Made by a program: the position numbers and the translations under genes
Assembly (NCBI RefSeq): GCF_910592395.1
Contig: NC_088318.1
Coordinates: forward strand, 4,486,756 to 4,550,755
DNA length: 64,000 nucleotides
Direction of reading: 5' to 3'
Source of the DNA: Lineus longissimus
Lineage: Eukaryota > Nemertea > Pilidiophora > Heteronemertea > Lineidae
The notes under the pieces: model-generated
Told to the model about the DNA's origin: nothing
What the model saw: only the letters and a program-made list of their open reading frames with translations
The model's database searches: none
In this document: positions 10,545 through 23,609 of the stretch, in pieces
Layout: each line of letters begins with the position of its first letter
Numbering within the stretch: the first letter of the stretch is position 1

Positions 10545-11265
10545 AGGAAGTGACTACTTGGCAAGCCCGGCTTACCAAACAGCGACTTTTTCTTGTCCTG
10601 AATGGAGAGCCGAACTCATGCATATTCAACCATCCAGGAGCTCATTTTCATTCGTGGCAACACGGTCAGCAACACTGGAGTTACAGTGAAACGCCTTCAG
10701 AAATGCACACTAATGCATTTAACATGCTTATCAGTTAAATCACGTTTATGACTTTTTTGTAAATCCATACAGTCATGTACATGTACATGCTTCTTCATGG
10801 ATTATTGACCAAAACCCGAGTTTAGCAACAGAAATTGAATCGAGAGCGGGAAGTCGGCCATTGTTAAATATGCGCATATAAATTCGAATATGACATCACT
10901 GCTCTCTGATTGGCCAAAATGTTGTAACCTCTCCGGCTCGCCAAAGAGGGTAGTATTTTTGCCCTGTTTGGCAAGCCCTGTAACATCTGTAGTTGTTTCC
11001 CATGTGTCAGTGTTTCCAAACAATAGGCAGCTAGAGAGACCATGACTTTTCAATAGGGGGAAACACAGAAAAACTTGTCAATCTATCTTTTAGCGTTCCC
11101 AAACAATGAGGGGAAACACTCAAAAATAGAAACACTCAAAAACATTACACCGGCTTGCCGAACAGAGTTGATTTTTAGTGCTGTTTGGCAAGCGGCTCTC
11201 CAAGCAGGGCAAAAAAAAGATGCCTGTTCGGCGAGCCGCTTGCCAAATAGACCCGGCCAATTTTA
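10545..11265. repeat. Region dense in TTTGGCAAGC / GCTTGCCAAA words
   Basis: At least six copies of TTGGCAAG or its complement lie at about 10558-10585, 10935-10985 and 11150-11250. One tight hairpin pairs 11191-11207 (GCTGTTTGGCAAGCGG) with 11234-11247. This looks like an older inverted-repeat element carrying the MITE at 10975-11154 inside it. Confidence 0.4.
10975..11154 (+). mobile_element. ~180-bp MITE, copy 1 of 3
   Basis: It begins GCCCTGTAACATCTGT and ends ACATTACACCGGC, a terminal inverted repeat of GCCGGTGTAA type. The interior shares long blocks with 62460-62657 (opposite strand) and 25393-25562, for example GCTAGAGAGACCATG and CAATGAGGGGAAACAC. The 16-bp internal unit AACACTCAAAAAYAGA is present about twice here. 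Confidence 0.75.
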
Positions 11266-11792
11266 AAAGCCATGGTGATTCACGCGAACGACGTATATGT
11301 TACATGTAGTTCCCGAAAAAGTCAAAATCAACGCAATATATGGGGCGGTTGAATTAACTCGGTGGAGGCGCGGATCGGGTGGTGTGGGCGAAATCGCATT
11401 CCTTTCACTCAACAACTGCAGTCCACCAGTTCTTGTCAAATAACCGCGTGTCGCATAAAAGGATTTTGCGAGAGATAATTATCTTAACATTGCTGTAAAA
11501 AGTGAATTATTCCTCACGAAATAGGCAATTTCAACGAAGACAATTGTTATTTTATCCAGTTTAAATGAATAAATCAGTTTGTTTCGTTCACAATGCGATT
11601 TTACCAAGATTCTTTTTTCTTCGTCGATGTTTTAAAAATTTCTGAATTGTTTCTGTCCCAGACGCGCATCGGAGATTGTGGAACATATAACTTTATTCCC
11701 TAATTGATTTACATGGCAGAGTCTATTATTCCTCAAAGCGGGAGCAAGATGTAAGGATCTATGTCGCTATATGATGCAATTTACTCCCTCAG
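11266..11792. other. Non-coding stretch, nothing recognised
   Basis: AT-rich sequence with no domain-like frame, clear repeat or RNA gene seen. Confidence 0.4.
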
Positions 11793-11954
11793 GAGGTACC
11801 AGAAAGTATCATGGCGAAGCCAGACAAGAAAACACTGGGTGTGCCCGAAGATATTCTTTACACAGAGCACTCCCTGAATCATCTTCCGCCAACAAACCGG
11901 ATATTGTCTCCGACACAGTCTAGAATTCGAATTTCATTTGTCGTTTCACCATGA
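11793..11954 (+). CDS. Possible short exon or small ORF, unknown
   Basis: A pyrimidine-rich acceptor TTACTCCCTCAG ends at 11792. An open frame follows with ATG at 11811 and TGA at 11952-11954, encoding 47 residues from that Met (MAKPDKKTLGVPEDILYTEH and on). The composition looks protein-like, but no family is recognised and no partner exon was found. It may be a terminal exon or chance. Confidence 0.2.
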   Translation, partial: EVPESIMAKPDKKTLGVPEDILYTEHSLNHLPPTNRILSPTQSRIRISFVVSP

Positions 11955-12732
11955 TCACCAGCCAGCATGCTGCCAATAATCGCGCAATAATTAGGTTCAG
12001 GAAGAATGCCCAATTCGCCCGACGAGTTTACTCAGTGCCGGGATTTACGTGGAATGAATTTTAAGCACTGCATGTCCATCCGGTTGGTTTCCGTTCAGCG
12101 AAACACGGAATCGGAATGGAGATTTTTAGGTGATTTGTCTTCTCTCAGAAACATGATATTTTGATGGCTCGTACAGTGGATGAATGGCTTGGTCTTTTGC
12201 AACCTGGTTTTACCAGTGTTTTCATTGCCAGGATCTACAGGTACAATAGAAAAAAAAATCGCTTTTCGAAAATGATATTCATGCGGCTTTAAAACTACAT
12301 GACCTAAATTTTAGCACCCTGCATTATAGTAAAGTACAATGTAAATTACCAGTTTAAAGGGTCTCTATAGACAGCTGTTATGTAGGTAAGATAATGTTAC
12401 ACAAAGTCACCAATAGGGGTCTCTCGTCAACACTATTCACGCTTGTACGTCGAGTAATACATTTAGTGGCCCAGTGCCCGTATACTGTACATATTAGTCA
12501 CCCGAAGATCACCAATTTAACCCCGCTGATCCTGCCTATAGTCCCCCTTTAAATGAAGGTCTAAACGAATAAGGCAAACCGTGCTTGGAGTATCCCGGCC
12601 TCTACGAAACAAAAAAGGTATAATTTATAGCACATGATTGAAGTACTACATGTCCGTTTCTATACACTACATGTATAGTGGCTATATCGTGTTCCTCAAG
12701 GCAAGAACAAGTATAGCACTAATGGAGAGAAC
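11955..12732. other. Non-coding stretch, nothing recognised
   Basis: No frame, repeat or structure could be supported here. Confidence 0.4.
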
Positions 12733-12849
12733 ATGGGTATGACATGCTCGTTGATACCACCTGGTCGCGCCAGAGGCCATCTAGTTGCGTGGTTGTTTTT
12801 GCTGATAATGACCAGCATCGGAGAAGCATATGTCACGACGCAATTTCTT
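12733..12849 (+). CDS. Possible signal-peptide first exon, unknown gene
   Basis: ATG at 12733 or 12739 opens a frame with a basic stretch, a hydrophobic core (HLVAWLFLLIMTSIG) and a small-residue site (GEA), resembling a secretory signal peptide. A plausible donor GTAGGT follows at 12850. No downstream exon was identified, so chance is quite possible. Confidence 0.2.
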
Positions 12850-15629
12850 GTAGGTTCAGACTTCCAATCAGTTGGGAAGCGAGATAAAATCGACCGAGTA
12901 GGCGATACAAAATTGCGGTCGAGTTTAATCGCGCATGGGCAGTTACGAAAAATCCCAACTTCCTCTCGATCGCTTAGAAATCAGCAGATTAATTGCAACC
13001 GGCCATAAGGTATCGCCTTGAGAATAGGTAGGCTTTGAGAGTGGTATTAGTTTTATAGGTAATGGCCGTCACATTTGCCCAAGTTTACTGATTAGCATCA
13101 TTTATGACATTCGGGTATAAATCAAAGAGTTTGAGGTTGGTCTAAATCCAAAAATAAATAACTTAAATTGATGAGATGTAAAAGTATTTGATCTGCAGAT
13201 GTTTGAACGGCAACGCGATATAACCTTGAAATAGTCAATGAAATATCTGTGTCAGGTTGGAATCGAAAACAATTTAGTTAATGAAATGAAGGAACATGCC
13301 CTTGACACTCAGCAACACATTTCTAACTGTCGAAATGAAATAGCCAAACGGACTGATCCAAGTCGCTGATCCACTGATGGGAGTGAATATTTTGTATATT
13401 TTCAATTACCACCTAGCCTAAAGGCAATTTGTGTGGAGCAGAGGAATCACCAAAAAGATGACGCCCTACCAGTGTGGTACATGTAATTCAAATTAATATA
13501 CGAGCCTATCGCCTATCCCATTGTTCGACGTCAAACAATGGAATAGGCGTTCACGTTGACGTCTCAGTGCGCTCGTGCAGGCCGTCAAATCGTCGAATCC
13601 TTTTGTCCGCGACTCTTGACAATGAAGTCGCCGGAATCCTTTTAGTCTGTCGACCTTTAAGAGAAAGGGCTGAAAAACACCCCTTTCTGTTCCTTTCACC
13701 ACTCAATTTCACCAGTCACAATGGATTCCGGCGAGTCTATTATTGCGGCCCGTTGTTCACCAAGGATTTGTCAAGACGCCTTCGCATCTTCCCTGTTTAT
13801 CCAGCTTCTTATCTTGAAGTTATCGCTCTCTAGTTTTTCGCTTCTCTGGGCCAAGCTTCAACCATCCTTTCACCTGTGATATCATCATCTTCGCCTGATA
13901 GTCTATACTTGAGATCAATTACATGTAGCTCTGATAACATCGATAATTATCTATCTTTGCACGTTTACATGTGGTTGCAAGGTCAAAACCTATACTTACA
14001 ACAAGGTTAACGGTGATCAGCCGTTTTGACATGAGAGAAATAATGTGTTTTACCCGATAAATAGCTACCAAGATTTTATGGCTTCACCCGAGATATTTAT
14101 TTCATCATACCACATCCTCTAGAGGTTAATTTTGAATAGATAACCAACAGGAGGGAACTTCTTCACTAAAATTAGAGAGAAAAAAAGCAAATTATTTTAC
14201 CCCTTGTGACCTTGAATGGCGTGATGTGATTCGTTCACATACTAAAAGAGGTATGAGAGCATTTTTTGTTTCACATGCAGGGGTTGCTATTGTAACCTTT
14301 GAGAGACGTGCTAGATTATATAAACAGATAGTTTTGGGTCGAGTACAATAAATTAATAACAGTAAAGGTTGAAAATCTTGTTTTTGATACAATAATATGA
14401 CGAACGTTTGGCAATCTTGCGCCGAAGAAAGAGGTTTTTTAACATCACGCTTCGGATTCGACATTTTTGGTTGTAACAAGCCATCGTTTCCTGATTATCA
14501 GCATCGGCATACCGACTCCTAAATTCCTGAGGTTTTTAGGTTGTACGTTGTAATTGGCAGATTGGTTCAAATAGTGATTCGGAACTCCCCGTTTTAAAAG
14601 CTATCAAATATGTATTATAATTAATCACATCATTTATTCCAATGATTCTGATATCAGCATCAAATATATTTATGGCGAGCTCGCTTATGTATATTGGCAT
14701 CACTTAATACCAAAGTCATCATTTCCGTAATAAAAAAATGTCAACTGACATTTCTGTATAAGTTTCCAATTACTTGAAGACGCCATTCTGCTTCCATTTC
14801 ACAAAATGAGAAATGTATCCTTCACTCGCGATTGAAGAGTCACATTTCAGATCAATCATTTCAAATGATATTAATCAGAACTCTTGACTTCTAGTAAATC
14901 CAAATACGCAACACTTCATAAATAGGAGTTCATCTCACTGAGTAATGTGGTTTAACCGAGACTAATCTGGCGTGAAATTACGGATATGAAATATCGTATG
15001 CGCCGCTCAGAAATGACATTTGTCGTTAGTGCGAATAGCTCCATTGCATGAACACTTACTCTCTCCTGGGTCGATTATTTGAATTAAGTGGACCGAGAAA
15101 GCGCTGGTCCCGGTGATATGGATGATCGAAGGTTAAGAGTAGAGGATTTAAGACGTGGGATGCTTTTTTAACTTTTGAAGAAAAGGTTGGGATAAATCAA
15201 TTTTTTCTTCCATCGTTGCGCATCTACGTATCAGAGACGTGACTTGCACGCAGATCATAACATCCTCGTTGAAAGGTGATGTCGGCGACATTTTGTGTTG
15301 TTATACCTACTACTGAACCGATTACATAACACTTTCGAAATTGTAATTTATTTGACGAGATGATATAAATAGACTGAGACCAACATCGGGAACGATGTCC
15401 TGTGCGTCTATCTCGCTATCTATCTCGGTCAACATTTGGTTATTCCTGCTATGATGTATCATTATTCTTGATGTTTCGAGTACAAGACAACGATATGATA
15501 CAACTGCAGCTACCTTTACCGGTACGTCGAGTACGTGTATATCTCCATGGCTAGTACGTATCGATAATGCTAAGTTCCCTCTGTCTACTGAAAATAATTC
15601 AGCATATCATTACTCTGGCCAAGGGCAGA
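12850..15629. other. Non-coding stretch with one strong hairpin
   Basis: No gene was recognised. 13510-13525 pairs with 13534-13549 (CGCCTATYCCATTGTT, one mismatch, 8-nt loop). Open frames of 95 to 119 codons around 13.5 and 14.3 kb have no domain resemblance. Confidence 0.45.
13510..13549. repeat. 16-bp stem hairpin
   Basis: The arms at 13510-13525 and 13534-13549 are complementary with one mismatch around an 8-nt loop. It may be the core of a decayed fold-back element. Confidence 0.7.
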
Positions 15630-15907
15630 TTAAAGGAAACCTATCACGAAACGCCTATAAAAATGAAGAGTTTGGATCGGAGCAGCCCGGTTGAAGCCTG
15701 AAGCGGGAATAAGCTCCCATTGATAAATCTTAGCAGTTTCGAGTTCACTTCAGGTGGTTGATTATGTGAGTTGGGCATCTGGGAAACATTGCATAACATT
15801 ACTGACTCCAGAGGTAATCACCAATATAGCTATCGTTACTACGTTCAGCCAGTCTAAATAAAGATTTGTTGCGACGACTGAATCTCAGGCAAGAGACCAT
15901 CTTTAGG
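15630..15907. mobile_element. Interspersed repeat, copy B (uninterrupted)
   Basis: A contiguous ~278-bp counterpart of the two halves flanking the insertion at 1049-1678. Shared landmarks are TTAAAGGAAACCTATCACG near the start, GCGGGAATAAGCT near 15702, and AGTCTAAATAAAG near 15854. It serves as the empty-site reference for copy A. Confidence 0.62.
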
Positions 15908-18685
15908 CTCTATAACGGGATCCACAAGATGCGGTAGAACCTTCCAATGGTACCGATTCGACTGATCAATTTTCGTCCAACACGGGACCGAGGACAACGA
16001 CTCAAGTACCACAGGACTGCCAACTGCACGAGGCCCTCATTCAAGAAACTTGGCCAAACGCTGTCAACCTACAATGAGACGGGACGGAAATGCTAAGAAC
16101 TGATGCCTCCGAAGACCACGATCGACTCTCTTGTGAGTGTGAACGCGAAGAAAAGTAACCTGGTGGTCCAAAACAATTTACACTGAGTTGAGTTGAAAAT
16201 GTCGATTAACAGCAACGATATAGGTCTTGTCATCATAAACCGATTTCACCTCTTCTCCATCAAAGGCAAAATAGATCAAATTTCTTGCCAATCTTCACTC
16301 AGACAAAGATTAATACGACATGGTCACCAACGTTTACGGAAAAGCTGCTGATTTTTACCTGTCTCGTGATCTCCTCCACGTTATTAGCAAACCTGCCAGC
16401 CTCGTGTCATGAAACTAATTACTTGGTCGGTGTTCAAATTATGCGTCAATCTGGAGTAAATGCCACCTCGAGCATCTGCCACGGGTCATTGTTTTTATTT
16501 TGCGGCAAGTAATGGCCAGGGTTCCCAAGGGATTGGCTTAATCTTTACCATCTAGATCAAGGCGAAGAGCCAAGAGTCCATAAAGCTTAGTTACTTGCGA
16601 AACCATTTAGTGTCATTTTTGGTGAAGGTTCATCATCAAACGCAAACGTACCTTGATTACATCGGGAAGCCCGCACAACTAATGTATAGGTTGAGTCAAG
16701 AGTCTTAATATGAGTTCTTCGTTGAATGGACCGGGGCAACGATACCGCATCGCAAATACACTATACTCAGTGCTAGTCTACACAGCGGTATTGCTGACAA
16801 ATCTTCAGCACCATGAGTATGTAAATATAATATGCATTTCAACAAAAAGTGATTTTAAAAATTCACGTTCAATATTAATATTTTGAACTAACGAAGTCAT
16901 TGTACATTGCTTGCCTATAAAATGTCGCATGTTCGTAGATAACGAGATTTTTCAACTCCTACAAGTTAACCTCTTGTAACTCCGGTGACTACGGGGTCTG
17001 AGTAATACCTGATGGGGTCAGACTCCCGACCTTTCCTCACGCCACGGACTGACTATTCCGCACTTCTGCCTTCGTCAATAGATCAACAAAGAATCACTGA
17101 GCATTGTGTATGAAATACCAAGAAGTGAGAAACCCACAAGACGGATGCTTTGGGGTAACATTCCATTGTCATCTTACACTTCAATGGTAGTTTTAATGCT
17201 TTTTGTAGTGCATTGTAAGTAACAACATTGTCGTAAATATTACATGGATTTACTCATACCCTAATATAATTGGCCTCTCAATATCACGCCCATGCGCATA
17301 CTTATAAAGAAAGGTTCGCGACAGTTTTGTAAAGGGCATGCCATTACGCAGAAGGGTTTTACATGTACATGGTATCTGAATGAAAGCGCTGACGCATCCT
17401 TTTTCAAACCATTCACGAATAAGCACATCGTAGTAAGGTAAAGTTCACGCGGCACTTTGTACCAAACAACATTGACAAAGCAAAAATTGTTGCTTCTCTT
17501 GCAACAATTAGATATACGTATATTACTCAGCATAGCGTCACTTGTATATAATTTTTAGTTATTTTGAACATTAGAAACTTTCAAATATCAGACTTAGCCA
17601 GGTGAGAAACCAACCATTTTGAGATGGCTCTTCAAAGTTTTCCAAAGGTATCAAATTGTTAAGTGAAAGTCTATATAATATTACTACATCAGTGTCTTGC
17701 CTCTAGTCCCTTAACATCATAACAGTTGATGCAAAGCCACGGTTAAAAAAAGACATCAGTTAAAGGAATGGGCGGCTTTTTATTGCAGTATGTTTATTCT
17801 TCCTCTGGTTCATCAGTAAACTATTTTTCTAAACGTGTTTTACGCTTTTCCAATTTTGTTGAAAAACGCGTTATTCGTTATTTCTAGTCCGTACAAGTCG
17901 CGTAAGACCTTTCCCGCCACGTGTGAGTGCACGCCGAGATTCGAGTTCACGTCACCCCGCTAGTTAGACCCAACATCATTTCATTTATCGTCGCAGTTGC
18001 GGGGTAATCAAGCGCCATCAGGGTGACGTCGGAAAACTCGATACCAGCAACCTGGCGTCATTAGGGTGGCTCCATGGCTCCAGGAAACGCCTTACTAGTG
18101 CATCGTTCCACGTGGAAAGCGTCGACTTATGGAGAGTTAACTCAGTTCAAATCAGAGTCATTATCGGAAAAGCGTGATAATTCAGTAAATTTTGAATTTT
18201 TCCTTTTTTTGCAATTTTGTTGACGGAAACTCCTTGTAGAATAGGAAGTGACTGGGAGCCGGCGGCTGGGTAATATTGCCCTTTAATGCCAATGGTCCTT
18301 TAATGCATGCTTCTTGAGCCACAATCTCTTCATTTATTGATTAATGCATGCTCCCGCCTCGCTGAATCTCTGATTCATGGCATTCGTTCACGAGACGTCG
18401 AGTTGGTATCACGTGCCCGATCGTTATCAACTCTCGACACGGTTTTTGGTTTTCAGTCGCATCATTCACGTTGCCCGTGAGAGACTCGTGAAGGAAAATG
18501 AGTTGATCACAGAATCTCATGAAGGTTCGGTATATTTCTTTCTTACGACGGATTGAATAAACTTTATAAGGAGAATATCGCAACGGGAAAGAGATCAGCT
18601 CTTCCGATTTGAACGCTTGATTTTACAAAATTGAGTGGATAACCGAACTGAACTTGGACCAAAGATTGCATTCGTCCCGATCGTA
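15908..18685. other. Non-coding stretch, nothing firmly recognised
   Basis: AT-rich with short frames only. A TATA-like box lies at 18563-18570 (TTTATAAG), about 120 bp before the candidate exon at 18686. Confidence 0.4.
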
Positions 18686-18751
18686 ATGCCGTTAAGAGGA
18701 TTATCATTTGGAATTATAAACTTGGCGGAGGACTACAGTTTCTTAAGGTTG
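18686..18751 (+). CDS. Possible short first coding exon, unknown gene
   Basis: ATG at 18686 reads MPLRGLSFGIINLAEDYSFL then RL, followed by a strong donor GTAAGT at 18752. Upstream is a TATA-like TTTATAAG. No partner exon was recognised downstream. Weak evidence. Confidence 0.18.
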
Positions 18752-21700
18752 GTAAGTAGGCACATGCACGATTTGTTATTTTGCTAAATAGATTTTTTAT
18801 ACATGTCACAATCAATGTAAAGTTTACAGTTACTTTATTGATTTCGAAATGGCAAGTTTAGGTAATATTTCCTAAAACTCGTAATGGATACAAATAACTG
18901 TACGAGCGGTAGCCACATACAATCACGTACATGAACATATCCTTTCAATAATACGGCTCCCGTTCCTCTAGACAGTGCGTTAAAAAAATTTAAGGCCCGT
19001 TAGGAAAATACTAGTAGCAGGATACCGGCCGGGTGTAGTGTTTTTTTGGGGAGTATTTTCGTTTTCTACTGTTTTCCCTGCTCATTGATCACCCCTGCAC
19101 ACTCTTCTGAAGACCGCATGCAAATATCTTGTTTTATCTCTGTGATATTTAAAAAAAACGGTGGACATTTACTTTCTGGTAGGACTGTACATGTATGTCT
19201 GATATACCTGTAGAACAGAAAATATGAATTTTAACTATAATGCAGTGGCATTTTGATAAAATGCTTGCCCAGTATCATAAAACCCTTTAATATTTTGACA
19301 TCATGGCCCATGGTTTCTCTCAAGCTGTCTATCGTTTCGGAAAATAGAGATTCGGAGAAAATAAAAAACAGCGCACGTCACCCCGATTTGTTTTATTCTC
19401 AGCCATGCATAACCATTTCATGCCAAATCATCAATTGAGAATGGTGTGAGAATTTTCTCGTATCTTATAATCAGTTCCATTACGGTCAAAATACATACAT
19501 TATTGGTTTTAGAAATATGAAAGTTTGATAACTTTATCGATTCCACCACAAATTGTGGTTCTTGATTACTATTTGAAAACCAAATTGGCACCAGCGGCTA
19601 TCGGCTCGTTCCAACATTTACATACCCTCGATAATTACTGAATTTATTTTGTAGTCTCTGACAAAATCCTGATCAAGATTCTCTGAGAATTGACCGGTGT
19701 GCAAGGGATAGTAGTCCTAAGGCTGATAGTCCGTGTAACAATAGCCCGCATTGCTAAATGTTTTGGTTAGGGTTAGCGGTACAATAGATCATGCTGCTTA
19801 ATTGGTCAAATACAATGCTACCGGACTATGACTTCAGGGGGACTATATCCGCTGTCACACCGGTTTAATTTATAGTCTTATTTCGTATTTTGTGCGTCTA
19901 TGCTGATTATTGAATGGACTGTTGTTATACACTGCATGTTGAGATCTTTAATCAGGAATCTCAAGAAAATCGGAATTCTTTCAGCGGGATTTCGTTCTCG
20001 GAAGTTTGTCTTGTTCAGATTCCTTGCCTTTGAAACAAGGTTTTTAGGGACTTCGTTTCACAGTATATTCTAAGTAAATGATATCAAGACAGTATCGATT
20101 AATCTATATTTGGTGATAAGTCAACAAAACTCCTAATCCCTATAGTAAGTATCACTGGCGGTGATACATGAGTTACATCTAGTTTGGACGAGTGAGGAGA
20201 AATACTTGATTACATAACTGTCCTTGCCACTGTCCAGCAATGCGACAGCCAGGTAGTAGTGTTCCAGCAGTAGGTCTAGTAAAACGGACTCCTGGCAGAT
20301 TGTACAGCACCACGAGTTTTTTTGGAACGGTAATATAAAATGTTCTAACAGTGATTCCCAGGGTTACTCGCCTTTTCGGAATTGTCAGTTGTCATAATAG
20401 TTTTGCGCTCAGCAGGTGAAATTAACAAGTTTACATTTTTAGTTCGTCACAGTTGAGATAACTTTTTGCACGCAGTAACTCGTCAGCACTTACCAGAACT
20501 TGGCCATCATTCAGTCCATCTTGCAATCCAACAATGTATTGTTCAGTCACGTCTTACGGAATAACTGAGGCAAAACAAATCATCGGCTGGCTTTTCAGAA
20601 GAAAAAAAGACGTTGACAATATTTTTTATGACATCTATTTCGATCCTTCACGAAGCCATATCGTGTTATTGCCATTGTCCAAGAATGTCACGTCGATGAT
20701 TACTTACTGGGGTGGCTAGTGGTTTTTGGCATTTGATACTTTCACCCGGGAACCATGCTTTTACCAGCATTTTTTTGCCCAAGTATACGGGTTATACAAC
20801 AGCCAGTGTGCGGTCAGGATCCGAGACAAGGTGGCAGTCGAACATGTTGAATCGGCGGGTGTCCGGTGCAGGCAAAATAGCTCATTTTAGCGATAACTCC
20901 CCGTTCGGGGATCTTTTGCTGTCTGATCACCTGCTGATATGACTTGTTATTTTGGCAGTGTCGATTTGCAGACTCCGTGGGCAGCTTATCAAGATAAGAT
21001 TTATCAGCACTCATTCGCAGCAATTTTGGTTTAGTCACGTAATCCAAGCAAAACTGATCGTCGTTTTGATTAGACTAACGAAGGAGTGGAAAAGCACAGA
21101 AGATAAAACGTGTATTTTTATAGCGGTTCGAGATAAAATCATCCTTCCACATATAAATTCCATCATAAATCATCAGTGCCAATATTGTCAGTCGACGCGG
21201 CATCAAAATTACTGAGTGCATACGGGATTCGGTCTCCACTTTCGCCCGGCCGACAATCTTAGACAACCGACAACGTATCTTTGATCGTTTTTTCTCGTAT
21301 GACCGCCGCATGATTGCTACAAATAGATGAGAAAAAGACCAAGACGATATACGATTTTTCTATAGCTTGGGTATCAAATCAGCTGTCAGTTTACCATTTC
21401 TGAATACTTTTAGTACTGTCCAAGAATGGACGTCAGAATTGCTTTACCGATATTGTAGGCCGCAGTTTTTCTCATACATTGTAACAGATACGCGGAGATA
21501 TGCTCAAAATAGATCCCAGACTAGCGTGCTGAATATTTTGATGTTAGTTTTTAAATCAAAGTCGACTTACATTATCAAAACGAAACGGTTTAATATTCAT
21601 GTAGAAGAATTGTGCTTTAGGTAATCATTAAATCGACTCAGAAGGCGATAGGCTGCGACCCTCTACGAGCGATGGTTACCCAGTTTATTGACGACGAAAA

Positions 21701-22244
21701 GCGGTTTTGTTTCTTCCGACATGGTAGAGAGACGAATGTTCTAAAAGAAGAAACAAGCTTACCGTATTCCTAATTAATGTACCTTATTATAACATTCAGC
21801 CGCTCCTTTCTGAGCAATTACTGCTACCAGCCACCCACTGCCGTATTCTTCCCCGTTGGAGGTTCTTACCTGTCGTACGCTGTTTCCTCCCTTTGTCCTT
21901 AATATAGATTCTGTATCCCCCCGGAAAGCCTCGGAGGCGGAGAACAAACTCTTTGGAAGGGATAGAGGGTGATAAAGCCATAAGATAACCTCGACTACTG
22001 ATTTGCGTTTAACGGAGGAGAAATCCGGAACAAATGACAAAATCACAAACACCAACATGCTAAAGTGTTGGCAATCTCTGCAAAGCGAGCATGATTTACA
22101 GTCCTCAAGAGTTTATCTTGTTGTATATTGCTTTGGTCGGCAGTTCAAGTTACAAGGGTGCGGCACCACCTATTCCACACGTTCTAAATAGAAAAATCAG
22201 GGAATGATTTAGCAACCACGAGCAAAGTATCATAAACAGGACTG
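18752..22244. other. Non-coding stretch, nothing firmly recognised
   Basis: Overlapping short frames at 20.5-21.6 kb show no domain pattern. No clear repeat structure was seen. Confidence 0.4.
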
Positions 22245-22253
22245 CCCACTAGC

Positions 22254-22791
22254 GCTGAAAGGGTGGATGTCGTCCTGGGTGCCTACAAATGGTACCCAGG
22301 TTCGAGATCGACTGGACAACAAGCACCCTGGGTGCCATTACACTAGACAAACAGCACCCAGCTTCTTTTTGCCTGGCTTACGGATCTTTAGGGACGAGGA
22401 CGTTTCTTGCAATCTCGTTTTATCTCGCGCCGTGGTACTGGTACATATCGACTGATTGTCAAGAAAAATACGCAGCAAATCCGTTCATTTTGTCATCACA
22501 CAATTTTTCATTCTCTGAATATATCCCTATAAATGTGCTTTCAAAGACCTGTAGGCCTAAACGCGTTTTTTCTGTTCTTTTTATTTCGCGCACTGCTAAT
22601 GCCGCGAGTACCACGGTGCGAGATAAAACGAGATTGCAAGAAACGTCCTCGTCCCTAAGATCCGTAAGCTAGGCAAAAAGAAGCTGGGTGCTGTTTGTCT
22701 AGTGTAATAGCACCCAGGGTGCTTATTGTCCAGTCGATCTCGAACCTGGGTACCATTTGTCGGCACCCAGGACGACATCCACCCTTTCAGC
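22254..22791. mobile_element. Non-autonomous Mutator-like element with ~185-bp inverted repeats and 9-bp target duplication
   Basis: The left arm from 22254 (GCTGAAAGGGTGGATGTCGT) and the right arm ending at 22791 are near-perfect complements for about 185 bp, to about 22440 and 22606. The flanks carry the 9-bp direct repeat CCCACTAGC at 22245-22253 and 22792-22800. Long inverted repeats with a 9-bp duplication are the pattern of Mutator-like elements. The arms hold repeated ACCCAGG/CCTGGGT words. No transposase is present. The high arm identity suggests a young or conversion-maintained copy. Confidence 0.85.
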
Positions 22792-22800
22792 CCCACTAGC

Positions 22801-23609
22801 TGGCCCCTCAGATAAGAAATCTGGCACAGTGGTGTCACCATGCAGGTCAAACTATACGGAGGCGGGGAGGAAATGCAGATGAGTGAGTGAGTACATCGGA
22901 CGAACAGGGAATGATCGCGAAAAAAAGAAGATGAGATTGATTGATGAAGAATCAATTAAAAAGCTACCGGGACATAAAAACCAATGACACTATCATAAAA
23001 TCATAGACGAGGCAAAAAAACGTAGGTAGTATTTGAAAGGAAAAGATAGTCGCATTCCCAGGGGAGGTTGATTTGAATTAGGGCCGGCACAACGGTGGAG
23101 CAGTTATGTCATTCTGCTGTGTTCTGTTGTTTCGTTGTTTTGCTGAGTAGAGTGAACCCAGGAGACATTATCCTGTCAAGATCAAGAGATTTACCATCCT
23201 TTATGATAGTGCGTATCTAGTCAGTGTTGCCAAGACAGCCGTCACAGAGTGAGACGGCGTTCTCACTCAAATTCCCGTTCACCAAATTGAGTGTATTAGT
23301 CTATCTATCAGTCCCTAGCCATCTGTTATGCAGTCCAGCATTATCATTCATGTAGGGCTGATGACATATACGACTCCAAATTAATCAAATCGATATCAAA
23401 TACCAGACATGTCGGATATACATGTATCAGATTGTTAGTACCATAGTCATGGCAGTAGTCTCATTTAAACAATAACGAGAAAACAACACGAACAGCTCAT
23501 ATTTTGTCGGCTGCGCTACGCAAGTCCCTTTTCAGAAAATTAAAATGTTTTGCGGTTTGCGATATCAACAAAACGGGCCGATTTTTTTTCGAACTTTTTT
23601 ACGGAAAGT
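22801..23609. other. Non-coding stretch, nothing recognised
   Basis: No frame or structure of note was seen between the two inverted-repeat elements. Confidence 0.4.

Noticed and set aside
13474-13833. 119-codon frame
   Set aside because: Begins in a hairpin, has no domain-like pattern, and no splice context.
14192-14479. 95-codon minus-strand frame
   Set aside because: Low-complexity Leu/Lys composition, no motif or splice context.
22289-22955. Frames on both strands at 22.3-22.95 kb giving the same peptide (VPTNGTQVRDRLDNKHPGC)
   Set aside because: They are the two arms of the inverted-repeat element read on opposite strands, not two genes.
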